This document shows positions 1 to 7,094 of a stretch of DNA of 64,000 bases, one piece after another (position 1 is the first letter of the stretch; every line of letters begins with the position of its first letter). Location of the stretch: contig NZ_SLWX01000004.1 of assembly GCF_004340525.1 (NCBI RefSeq), positions 62,001 to 126,000 on the forward strand. The letters run 5' to 3'. The position numbers were made by a program, and so were the translations under genes. Origin of the DNA: Chromatocurvus halotolerans (lineage in GTDB: Bacteria > Pseudomonadota > Gammaproteobacteria > Pseudomonadales > Halieaceae). The notes under the pieces are model-generated. The model worked only from the letters and a program-made list of their open reading frames with translations. It was not told where the DNA came from and ran no database searches.

Positions 1-517
1 TATCCCGGTGGGTGGCCGCGATAATGCGCACATCGCTGGTGAGCGTCTGGGTGCCGCCGACACGCTCAAAGCTGCGATCCTGCAGCACCCGCAGCAGTTT
101 CACCTGCATGGCCAGGGGCATGTCGCCGATTTCGTCGAGGAACAGCGTGCCACCATCGGCCAGTTCAAAACGGCCGCGGCGGCGGGTGAGTGCGCCGGTA
201 AAGGCGCCCTTTTCGTGGCCGAACAGCTCGCTTTCCAGCAACTCGCCGGGGATGGCACCACAGTTCACCGGCACAAACGGTCTGCCGGCGCGGCGGGACA
301 GGTCGTGGATACCCCGCGCCACCAGCTCCTTGCCGGTGCCGGACTGACCGAGTATCAGCACCGAGGCCGTTTCCGACGTGGCCACCTTCGCCATGAGTGA
401 GCGCACAGCGGCCATGGCAGCGGAGTCGCCGATCAGGCGCGTCGCTGTTGGCGGGGTGCCGGCGTGACTGTAGGTCATGCTGCTAGTGTGAGGAACAGGC
501 TCGCCGGGTGCGCGCAT
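1..517 (-). CDS. fleQ: Sigma-54-dependent flagellar activator, FleQ/FlrA-like, partial
   Basis: This gene runs off the left edge; 172 codons are visible. The protein is an AAA+ enhancer-binding activator of sigma-54 RNA polymerase. Seen: a Walker A variant GQSGTGKE at residues 57-64 (Gln where Glu is usual), the sigma-54 contact loop GAFTGA at 104-109 and Walker B TLFLDEI at 124-130. The ATG at 517 has a GAGGGAG ribosome site at 528-534, ten bases upstream, and an in-frame stop lies just before it; a second ATG at 478 is possible. Either start leaves no room for the N-terminal FleQ or receiver domain, because the AAA+ module begins near residue 28. Its place after fliD-fliS-fliT matches Pseudomonas fleQ, so it probably heads the flagellar cascade, including the sigma-54 promoter of flgB. 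The specific FleQ assignment rests on synteny. Confidence 0.8.
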   Translation of the reverse strand, partial: MRAPGEPVPHTSSMTYSHAGTPPTATRLIGDSAAMAAVRSLMAKVATSETASVLILGQSGTGKELVARGIHDLSRRAGRPFVPVNCGAIPGELLESELFGHEKGAFTGALTRRRGRFELADGGTLFLDEIGDMPLAMQVKLLRVLQDRSFERVGGTQTLTSDVRIIAATHRD

Positions 518-729
518 GTTTCACGGTCTCCCTCTGTGTGACGGTGCGTCAGTGCACGTCGCTGTTGTCGTGGTTGTTGTGCGGCTTTTGTGTGGTGACT
601 GTTCTTTGACTGGACTCGACGTTTTCTACGCGTCTGTTCGGTTCGCAACATTACACGCATTTTCCAGCGGTTGCGACGTCGAACACCAATTTTTTGACGG
701 TGGGGGTGTCGAAAAACGGGACCTGGGTC

Positions 730-1269
730 TCAGTCCGGCGGCCCGGCCTGACGCGCCGCGGCAATTCCCCGACGGTGGTGGCGGAAAACGTGACGGGAAA
801 GCGCCTCTTTCTCCGGATCTGACAGAGGGCCTGCCTGAAAGTGCAGCCAGTGGCCTTCATTGTCCCGGGCGTCATCCACCACGCTGCCAGAAAGCTGCAG
901 CGGCGCGGGGATGGCCGGGTGCAGGTGCAGCGAGAGGAGACCTTCGGCACCGGGACTCATACCGGGGAGATCCCCGGCAACCTCGATGAGATCGACCGCG
1001 ATGCGCACCGCGTGTCGCTGTGGAAAGCTCTCTTCGCGGCGCAGCAGGCGTGCCACCATGTCCATCAGCAGCTGCAGCTTGGCGTCCAGACGCTGCAGCT
1101 CCAGCTGCAGCTCGGGCTGCTCTTCGTGCAGCCGCCCCGGCACGTTATCCTCGACGGCGGCAACCGCCTCAAGCACATAAAGGTTGGTGGCAACCCGCTG
1201 TTTGTCGTCGGCGTCGGCGGGGTCTCCCGGCGTCCACTCCAGCGGCAGGTAGTCGGTGTAGTTGAGCAA
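730..1269 (-). CDS. Atypical PilZ-like protein between fliT and fleQ
   Basis: The 179-residue protein has no certain name. The only plausible start near the fliT stop is TTG at 1269 (LLNYTDYLPLEW...), 11 bases downstream of that stop; the frame stays open further up but overlaps fliT with low-complexity sequence. The middle (about residues 50-95) is a heptad-like Leu/Glu-rich segment (LQLELQRLDAKLQLLMDMVARLL). The C-terminal half looks like a divergent PilZ beta barrel that ends in FRHHRRGIAAAR, as in PilZ-like proteins coded in other flagellar clusters. The canonical RxxxR and DxSxxG c-di-GMP residues are not clear, so it may not bind the nucleotide. By position it would act in late flagellar assembly or motor control. 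The PilZ assignment is moderate. Confidence 0.6.
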   Translation of the reverse strand: MLNYTDYLPLEWTPGDPADADDKQRVATNLYVLEAVAAVEDNVPGRLHEEQPELQLELQRLDAKLQLLMDMVARLLRREESFPQRHAVRIAVDLIEVAGDLPGMSPGAEGLLSLHLHPAIPAPLQLSGSVVDDARDNEGHWLHFQAGPLSDPEKEALSRHVFRHHRRGIAAARQAGPPD

Positions 1270-1280
1270 GGCGGCCGCCG

Positions 1281-1613
1281 TTACCGGCCAGGGTTCTCGG
1301 CCACGGCGGCATAGGCGCGGGCGTTGCGCAGGGAGCGGCGGCTGTCGCCCAGCTCCAGCTCCATGCGGCTGCGCAGCTCGGCGAGTGCCTGCATGAGGCT
1401 CTGGTCCTCGCGCAGGATATCGCGCATCCATTGCGCGAGGGAGTCTTCGTCAGCCTCGACACCCGGGTCGTCGAACAGGTCCCGTAGTTGCTGGTGGCGC
1501 TCGGCGGCGAGTTGGCCTGCGGTCTCGATATCCGCTTCCTCAACATACTGGCGGATACTTCTACCCAAGGCCACCACCTCATCCATGCGGCGGCTGGTGA
1601 CCGACAGAGTCAT
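1281..1613 (-). CDS. fliT: FliT-like flagellar chaperone
   Basis: This is a small (110 aa), acidic, helical protein directly after fliS, with a 4-base start/stop overlap (ATG at 1613, fliS stop at 1610). In enterobacteria FliT is the export chaperone of the filament cap FliD and also restrains FlhD4C2. Size, predicted helices (RSIRQYVEEADIETAGQLAAE, then ALAELRSRMELEL) and the fliD-fliS-fliT order fit the family. FliT sequences diverge strongly, so the call relies on synteny. Its regulation is probably the sigma-28 promoter upstream of fliS. Confidence 0.75.
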   Translation of the reverse strand: MTLSVTSRRMDEVVALGRSIRQYVEEADIETAGQLAAERHQQLRDLFDDPGVEADEDSLAQWMRDILREDQSLMQALAELRSRMELELGDSRRSLRNARAYAAVAENPGR

Positions 1614-2053
1614 GAGATTCCCGATGTCTTGGACGAGCCATTGGCAGCACCCGCATCCCTGCCCTCTGCTGCGGCCAGCTCAGGCCCTATTGAGCGCCAG
1701 GCATCGGCCAGACCGTCGAGCAATCCGTGAACCTCTGTCAATATCGCGGGATCGGTGCGCAGATTTGCCTCGGTCAATCGCAGCATCATGTAATCGTAGA
1801 GGTCAGCAAGATTCCCCGCCAGAGCGCCATCCCCCGCCGCTGAATCGAGGCTTGACTGCAGAGTATCCAGGATCAGGACGACGCGCCCGATACATTCGCC
1901 CTTTTCCGCAACCTCACCACGCCTGACGTGGCCGATTGCTCTCGCCAGCCTTTCCAGAGCGCCATCAAACAGCATGCTGATCAGCTGGTGGGGACTGGCA
2001 TATTCCGCCGCGAGGGCATCGCTGGCACGGTACGCGTTCACCATTTCATTCAT
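1610..2053 (-). CDS. fliS: Flagellin export chaperone FliS
   Basis: FliS binds the disordered C-terminus of flagellin in the cytoplasm and stops premature polymerisation before export. The 147-residue protein has the family start (MNEMVNAYRASDALAAEYAS) and the helical-bundle signature PHQLISMLFDGALERLARA, followed by LYDYMMLRLTEANL. The last 20 residues (AAAEGRDAGAANGSSKTSG) are a low-complexity tail beyond the usual family length of about 130. It lies downstream of fliD, overlaps fliT and has its own sigma-28 promoter at 2086-2112. Confidence 0.95.
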   Translation of the reverse strand: MNEMVNAYRASDALAAEYASPHQLISMLFDGALERLARAIGHVRRGEVAEKGECIGRVVLILDTLQSSLDSAAGDGALAGNLADLYDYMMLRLTEANLRTDPAILTEVHGLLDGLADAWRSIGPELAAAEGRDAGAANGSSKTSGIS

Positions 2054-2085
2054 TCGAGGCCATCCTTCTTATGCCGATGTTTTGC

Positions 2086-2112
2086 GTAGCGGCCGTATCA
2101 GAACTTTCTTTA
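2086..2112 (-). promoter_or_regulatory. Sigma-28 (FliA) promoter of fliS-fliT
   Basis: Read on the minus strand, TAAAGAAA (2105-2112) is followed after exactly 11 bases by GCCGCTAC (2086-2093). The FliA consensus is TAAAGTTT-N11-GCCGATAA. The -10 octamer is identical to that of flgM at 16905-16912. The expected transcript start is near 2080, about 27 bases before the fliS start. The -35 box touches the last codon of fliD. Confidence 0.65.
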
Positions 2113-3477
2113 ACGACGATTGTTGTTGAAGGTACCCGGCAGATTCGCCAGCTGCTGCTGCAGGAAATCCCCGGTCTGAGACAGACTCGCTACCAGGCCA
2201 TCCAGCGCGGCGAACTCGGCAACGAACCGCGCCTCGATGCCGGCAATGCGCCGATCCAGCGCCACGCGCTGCTCGCCTATACCATTCAGGCTGTTCTTGA
2301 GCCCTTCCTCGCGGCTGGCGATCAGGCTGTCGAAACCGAGCACGCCATCAAGATACCCCCCGAGCGCTGTCGCCACGCCATCGCCACCGGCCAACACGCG
2401 CGTCAGCACACCGGGTTCGGCCTCCAGCGCCTGATTGAGGCGGCCCTCGTCGAGCACCAGCTTGCCGGCCTCGTTGGTGGTGATGCCAAGCGCAGGCAAG
2501 CTGTTGAAGGCGCTCTGGGCCGAGCGCACCTGGGAGCCCGTAATCTGCTGGATTCGACTATCAATGCCGCGCAAGGTGGCATCCCCGAGGAGCGGGCCAG
2601 CCTCCCGGGTTTCGGCATTGTAAGACGCGGCGCGCGACGCGGCTTCATTGAAGGCATTCAGCTTATCGACGAAATCGCGCACCCTGCCCACCGCCGCCGC
2701 CCGATTCTCGCTGACTGCCAGCGTTTCCACCGTGCCCGGGTTGGCCTTGTCCAGGTTCAGGGTCAGACCCTCGATGACACCCTCGACGTTATTGCTGGGG
2801 CTGGAGAAGGCAAAGGTATCCACCGTCAACGAGGCGTCGCTGGCAGCGCGCAGCTGCGTCAGCGTGGTCAGGGCCGCGAGACCACCATCGCCACCGCTCG
2901 CGGCAACGCCAATGGTATTGGCAGCGCCGGTATCCCTGGCTGTCAGCACCAGTCGGCTGCCGGCATCCTCGTTGAGAATGGCCGCGGAGATACCGGTGTT
3001 GTCGGGGGCGGCGTTGATGGCGTCGCGTATGCTGGCCAGACTGCCCTCACCTGCATCGACGTTCAGGCTGAAAGCCTTACCGCCGACCGACAGCGTCAGG
3101 GTGCCGGTGCCGATCTGCGCATCCGGGTCGGCGAAAGGGTCGCTGGCGACCTTGTTGGCGGTGGCCAAGGAAAGCACTTCGATATCAAAACTGCCCGTGG
3201 CCGTACCGGCCGCCGCAGTGCCGCTGAAAACATCCGGATTGCTGGAGGTGACTGTGCGGGCGTTGAGCCCCGATCCGGAGCTCAGTGCCTGGGCAGAATC
3301 GCGCAGGGCAGACAGTGCGCCCTTGATAGTTCCCATGGCGGACAGCTGCGACTGGAAGCGCGCCTCGCTGCGCGCCAGCCGCAGCTCCACCGGCTGGCGC
3401 TCGGCAGCGACCAGCTGCTTGACGATGTTGTCCAGATCCAGTCCGGAGCCGGCGCCCAGTGATTGTATGCTTGCCAT
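2110..3477 (-). CDS. fliD: Flagellar filament cap protein FliD (HAP2)
   Basis: FliD caps the distal end of the filament and folds incoming flagellin. The 455-residue protein begins with the typical FliD N-terminus (MASIQSLGAGSGLDLDNIVKQL), followed by a coiled segment, the exposed beta domains (GSFDIEVLSLA, GTLTLSVGGKAF) and a C-terminal coiled coil ending in LQQQLANLPGTFNNNRR. Length fits the family. A GGGAG ribosome site lies ten bases before the ATG. It sits between flaG and fliS. The 173-base gap to flaG contains a 15-bp tandem repeat and no clear sigma-28 or sigma-54 site. Confidence 0.96.
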   Translation of the reverse strand: MASIQSLGAGSGLDLDNIVKQLVAAERQPVELRLARSEARFQSQLSAMGTIKGALSALRDSAQALSSGSGLNARTVTSSNPDVFSGTAAAGTATGSFDIEVLSLATANKVASDPFADPDAQIGTGTLTLSVGGKAFSLNVDAGEGSLASIRDAINAAPDNTGISAAILNEDAGSRLVLTARDTGAANTIGVAASGGDGGLAALTTLTQLRAASDASLTVDTFAFSSPSNNVEGVIEGLTLNLDKANPGTVETLAVSENRAAAVGRVRDFVDKLNAFNEAASRAASYNAETREAGPLLGDATLRGIDSRIQQITGSQVRSAQSAFNSLPALGITTNEAGKLVLDEGRLNQALEAEPGVLTRVLAGGDGVATALGGYLDGVLGFDSLIASREEGLKNSLNGIGEQRVALDRRIAGIEARFVAEFAALDGLVASLSQTGDFLQQQLANLPGTFNNNRR

Positions 3478-3505
3478 GGTGCCAATACTCCCTGCTTCGA
3501 CCGCA

Positions 3506-3535
3506 TTCTCACGCGGTCTGTTTTCACGCGGTCTG
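3506..3535. repeat. 15-bp direct tandem repeat upstream of fliD
   Basis: Two head-to-tail copies lie side by side: TTCTCACGCGGTCTG at 3506-3520 and TTTTCACGCGGTCTG at 3521-3535, differing at one base, followed by a partial third unit (TTCTG). They lie 29 bases upstream of the fliD start, in its untranslated leader. Confidence 0.9.
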
Positions 3536-3650
3536 TTCTGTGGCTACTGCCACTGCGTTTGTGGTACCCGCCTGTGCCACAGCTAGCGAGGTTCTAATGC
3601 GAAGTCAACGCCTGTGAACTCCCGGCCAACTTCCGATCAGCTCGCAAGCT

Positions 3651-4040
3651 TCAGGCCAGCTGCGAAATCAGCGTGGCGGCACCCTCACTCAATCTGTCCG
3701 CCAGACCTCGGGCCTCCTCGGGGGGAATCGCACGCAGTATCTCGCCGGTTTCTGACTGGCGCACGTAAATGACCACCGAACCCCCGTCATCGTTGACCTG
3801 AAACTCCAGTTCGCGTGCGGTTTCCCGCATGAAGTCATTGAGACGCTGACTCAGCGCTTCCAGAGACTCTTTCGTCTCTGCTGCCGGGCGCGCGGCGTCG
3901 CGCAGTGGCTCGACCTCGGAAACGGTCGTGGAGGCTTCTGCCGGTGGAACAGCATTCGTCGTGCTCAACGCATCCTCACCGCGGGCAGATGGTGGCGCGG
4001 GTCGGAGACTTGCCTGGTTAGTAGAGATGCCGTTGTCCAT
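3651..4040 (-). CDS. flaG: FlaG family flagellar protein
   Basis: FlaG proteins influence filament length; their mechanism is poorly known. The 129-residue protein has the family layout: a variable, Ala/Glu/Thr-rich N-terminal 60 residues, then the conserved C-terminal domain LQFQ-like core (here LEFQVNDDGGSVVIYVRQSE followed by TGEILRAIPPEEA). It lies between fliC and fliD, as in Pseudomonas and Vibrio. A GAGGA ribosome site precedes the ATG at 4040. The strong hairpin upstream (4061-4097) suggests that much of the fliC transcript ends before this gene. Confidence 0.92.
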   Translation of the reverse strand: MDNGISTNQASLRPAPPSARGEDALSTTNAVPPAEASTTVSEVEPLRDAARPAAETKESLEALSQRLNDFMRETARELEFQVNDDGGSVVIYVRQSETGEILRAIPPEEARGLADRLSEGAATLISQLA

Positions 4041-4060
4041 CTCCTGCAGTCCTCACTCAA

Positions 4061-4097
4061 ATGACAAACGGAGCCCGACGTAAACGCCGGACTCCGT
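4061..4097 (-). terminator. Transcription terminator of fliC
   Basis: A 13-bp stem (4068-4080 with 4085-4097) closes a TAAA loop. Two positions mismatch as plus-strand DNA but become G-U pairs in minus-strand RNA, so the hairpin is complete only in the fliC transcript. The RNA continues with a U-rich stretch (UUUGUCAUUU). It lies 28 bases past the fliC stop codon. Confidence 0.75.
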
Positions 4098-4124
4098 CTG
4101 CCAAAGCCACGATGTCAGCCGCGC

Positions 4125-5654
4125 TTACTGGAGCAGGGCCAGGACGTTCTGCGGCTGCGCATTTGCCTGCGACAGGGCGGAAATACCAGCCTGCTGCAGA
4201 ATCTGCGCCTTGGTCAAGGCCGCTGTCTCAGCGGCGAAGTCCGCATCGCGAATCCGCGACCGTGACGCCTCCAGGTTCTCGGTCGTGGTCGCCAGGTTGC
4301 CGATCGTGGAGTCGAAGCGGTTCTGGATGGCACCGAAGGTGCTGCGCAATGAGCTGATTGAGGTCAGGGCCGCGTCCACGCGGGAGATCGTGGTTTCCGC
4401 GTTGGCCACCGTGGTGACACTGGCCGTGCTCAGGGCTTCAGCACCCAGGGCCAGAGAGCCTGCTGTGAAACCCGCATTGCCGGGAGAATCACCGCCAATC
4501 ACGATGGCCTCTGAAGCAGTCAGGCGAATTGAACCTATCGCGGTTACTGCGTTGGCTGACCCATCAGCGGCCGTGCTGAAGTCCAACGCACCATTGAATG
4601 TGTTATTCGCCGCGGGTGTTGTCGTGAAGCCTTGGTTAGGTGTGCCTCCATTTTCCTTTGTCTGAGAAATCGTTATGTCTCGACCATCGACCGCCTGCAA
4701 AGTCATCGTGCTGCCGGAAAACTGTGCTGTGACGCCGGTGGCAGACGCGTTGGCATTGATTGCGGTTGCCACTGCGTTGCCATCCAACGCTTCTGTATTT
4801 GTCGTGAAGATGGCCTGGCCATTAATCGAGAGTGAGTATGCTTCTCCAGTACCACCAGACGTGGTAGCGAATTGGGCTTGAACTGTGGTGTCCGCATCAA
4901 CCGTTAAACCACCAATGCCCGCAGCGGAAATCGCGGCGGCTTTCGCGAACGCACTGGCTTGCCCTTGCCCTGTTGTGGTCGTAGCAAATGTCGATGAGTT
5001 GCCCACTTCCACCGCCTGCGAAGAGCCAAGCGCAAGGGTCAGGTCCCCTGCTGTAAGATTGCTAGTTGTGACGCCTCCGCCCTGCTGGCCTACATTTAAT
5101 GAATCATCAAATGCAGTGTTCTGCACGTAATCCGCCGTCTTACCGATCTGCGTGGTCCGAACGCTGGTAGACAGATTGACCGAGATGGTCTCGCCCACGT
5201 TGGCGCCCACCTGGAACTGGGCGTTGCCGAAGGTACCATCCAGAATCTTCTGGCCGTTGAACGACGTCTGGCTCGACACGCGGTCGATCTCAGCGAGGCG
5301 CTGCTGCACTTCCTGGTCCAGCGCGGCGCGATCCGAGGAGCTGTTGGTGGCGTTGGCCGACTGCACCGCCAGCTCGCGAATGCGCTGCAGGTTGCTGTTG
5401 ATGGTGCTCAGCGCGCCTTCACCGGTCTGCGCCAGCGATATGCCGTCGTTGGCGTTGCGCACGGCCTGGTTCAGACCGCGGATCTGGGTCGTGAAGCGCT
5501 CGGAAATAGCGAGGCCGGCCGCGTCGTCCCGCGCGCTGTTAATGCGCAGACCGGAAGACAGGCGTTCGATGGATTGCTGCAGGGCTGACTGAGACTGGTT
5601 CAGGTTGCGCTGCGCCGTCAATGACTGGATGTTGGTGTTAATGACCTGGGGCAT
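4125..5654 (-). CDS. fliC: Flagellin
   Basis: This is the filament subunit, exported by the flagellar type III system. The frame opens at 5693, but flagellins begin MPQVINTN; the ATG at 5654 has a GAGGAGG ribosome site just upstream and gives 509 residues. The conserved N-terminal D0/D1 region ([40 protein letters not shown]) and C-terminal D1/D0 region ([20 protein letters not shown], ending [10 protein letters not shown]) are intact. The middle D2/D3 part (about residues 170-400) is Thr/Ser/Ala-rich and hypervariable, and its DNA looks less GC-rich than its neighbours. Only one flagellin gene is in the window. Transcription is from the sigma-28 promoter at 5787-5813. Confidence 0.98.
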   Translation of the reverse strand: MPQVINTNIQSLTAQRNLNQSQSALQQSIERLSSGLRINSARDDAAGLAISERFTTQIRGLNQAVRNANDGISLAQTGEGALSTINSNLQRIRELAVQSANATNSSSDRAALDQEVQQRLAEIDRVSSQTSFNGQKILDGTFGNAQFQVGANVGETISVNLSTSVRTTQIGKTADYVQNTAFDDSLNVGQQGGGVTTSNLTAGDLTLALGSSQAVEVGNSSTFATTTTGQGQASAFAKAAAISAAGIGGLTVDADTTVQAQFATTSGGTGEAYSLSINGQAIFTTNTEALDGNAVATAINANASATGVTAQFSGSTMTLQAVDGRDITISQTKENGGTPNQGFTTTPAANNTFNGALDFSTAADGSANAVTAIGSIRLTASEAIVIGGDSPGNAGFTAGSLALGAEALSTASVTTVANAETTISRVDAALTSISSLRSTFGAIQNRFDSTIGNLATTTENLEASRSRIRDADFAAETAALTKAQILQQAGISALSQANAQPQNVLALLQ

Positions 5655-5786
5655 TTTGAATTCCTCCTCGGAACTGCCGCTGCTGTTTTGCACCGACCTG
5701 CCTTATGTTCACCTACCGGTCGACTTCGTCCGGACCTGCCTGGGCAGGGTGGTGAGGCAGATCCGTGAATGGCTTCCTCACATCTA

Positions 5787-5813
5787 TTAGCGGAGCGTGG
5801 GGGAAAAACTTTA
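5787..5813 (-). promoter_or_regulatory. Sigma-28 (FliA) promoter of fliC
   Basis: On the minus strand, a perfect TAAAGTTT (5806-5813) is followed after 11 bases by TCCGCTAA (5787-5794), which matches the FliA -10 GCCGATAA at six of eight positions. The expected start near 5780 gives a leader of about 125 bases before the fliC ATG. The 243-base gap between flgL and fliC otherwise shows no gene. Confidence 0.85.
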
Positions 5814-5897
5814 GAACTATTTTCAGGTGGGGTTGCTGCGGCCTGTATAAAGAGGATGCGCCCTGTGGCCCGGGGAAGGACACGGGGCCTGCGGAGT

Positions 5898-7088
5898 CTA
5901 CAGGAATCGGAACAGGCTGTTGCCCTGGATGCGGGTGAATGCCTGTTGTGAGGCCTGCAGGGTAAACAGTTCCTGCTGCAGGCGGCTGATCGCTTCCGGG
6001 TAGTTCAGGTCGCGCACGTCCGAAACCAGGGTCTCCAGCGAGAAGCGCAGGGATTCCTGGGACTCCTGTACGTTATCCAGAGTGTTAAGACGCGCGCCGA
6101 CGGAAGCACGCACTTCCAGCAGGCGGGTCTCGTTGCGATCGAGCTGCGCCAGGGCATCATCTATCGCCTGACGCTGACTGGTGCGGGCCACATCGCTGTT
6201 CGCGGACTGCTCCAGGGCATCAGCCAGATTGCTGATGGTGGCGAAAGCACTCTCGTAGCGCGCCGGCGTCACGGCAAACTCGTCGCCGGCAGCGGGGGCG
6301 CCGGTGATCACCAGCTGCGTGCCGTTGTGGCTGACCACGCCGCCGGGCTGGTAGGCACCAGTATCCACCACCGTATTGGCGGCGTTGCGGATTTCGTAGT
6401 TTTCAGGATCAGTGAAGCGGATTGTGAAATTCGTACCGTCGTAGACACCGCTATCACTGCCATCGGCGCGAATCACGCCAGTGCCCGTGTTGCCTGTCAC
6501 CGACCCTGCGGCCACCACGCCGTCACCGTTGCGGATACGCATGAACAGGTCATCCCCGGTATCGCCCTCGGCCATGGTGGTGCCCGGGCCGATCACCTGC
6601 CCGCGGCGGACGCTGTCACCGTCATAGCGAATGCCGCCGACGTCGGGAACGAACGGACGCGTCTGGCTCTGGGCGCCGGCAAAAATGAACTCGCCCTCGC
6701 CGCTCTGGCTGTTGCCTATATCGACCAGTTCCTCGGCCCGCTGACGCAGCTCCACGGCGATCAGCCGTCGGCCTTCACTGCCCGTGGTGTCCGAGGCCGC
6801 CTGCACGGCCAGTTCGCGCACCCGACGTATCACCGTGCCGGCGGACTCCAGGCTGCCTTCCTCCGTGGACAAGCGCTGACGGGTGCGCCCAATATTGTCG
6901 AGAAACGTCGTCTGCTGCGATACCGCCCGATCCAGCTCCTGGATGCGCGCTGCCGCCGCCGGGTCATCGGAGACGCGGTTGACCCGCTGGCCCGTGGCCA
7001 GCTGTTCCAGCGTCTTTGCTGAACGCGCCTGCTGCTCGAGCATCCCGTTCAGCCCCTGCTGAAACAACATCTGGGTGGAAATACGCAT
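5898..7088 (-). CDS. flgL: Flagellar hook-filament junction protein FlgL (HAP3)
   Basis: FlgL forms the second junction ring between hook and filament. The 396-residue protein has a flagellin-like N-terminus (MRISTQMLFQQGLNGMLEQQ, then TGQRVNRVSDDPAAAARI) and a C-terminal helix related to flagellin D0 (LNYPEAISRLQQELFTLQAS, ending SLFRFL). It lies six bases after flgK and is probably its co-transcribed partner. Confidence 0.96.
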   Translation of the reverse strand: MRISTQMLFQQGLNGMLEQQARSAKTLEQLATGQRVNRVSDDPAAAARIQELDRAVSQQTTFLDNIGRTRQRLSTEEGSLESAGTVIRRVRELAVQAASDTTGSEGRRLIAVELRQRAEELVDIGNSQSGEGEFIFAGAQSQTRPFVPDVGGIRYDGDSVRRGQVIGPGTTMAEGDTGDDLFMRIRNGDGVVAAGSVTGNTGTGVIRADGSDSGVYDGTNFTIRFTDPENYEIRNAANTVVDTGAYQPGGVVSHNGTQLVITGAPAAGDEFAVTPARYESAFATISNLADALEQSANSDVARTSQRQAIDDALAQLDRNETRLLEVRASVGARLNTLDNVQESQESLRFSLETLVSDVRDLNYPEAISRLQQELFTLQASQQAFTRIQGNSLFRFL

Positions 7089-7094
7089 AATGAT

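Noticed and set aside
1270-1431. N-terminal extension of the PilZ-like gene
   Set aside because: It would overlap fliT in another frame and gives Arg/Pro-rich low-complexity sequence typical of out-of-frame translation.
2071-3462. 463-codon plus-strand open frame
   Set aside because: It is antisense to fliD, which has full family motifs. High GC keeps the opposite strand open, and the translation shows no recognisable domain.
5655-5693. 13-residue extension of flagellin ([13 protein letters not shown])
   Set aside because: Flagellins start MPQVINTN or similar, and the strong GAGGAGG ribosome site lies inside this extension.
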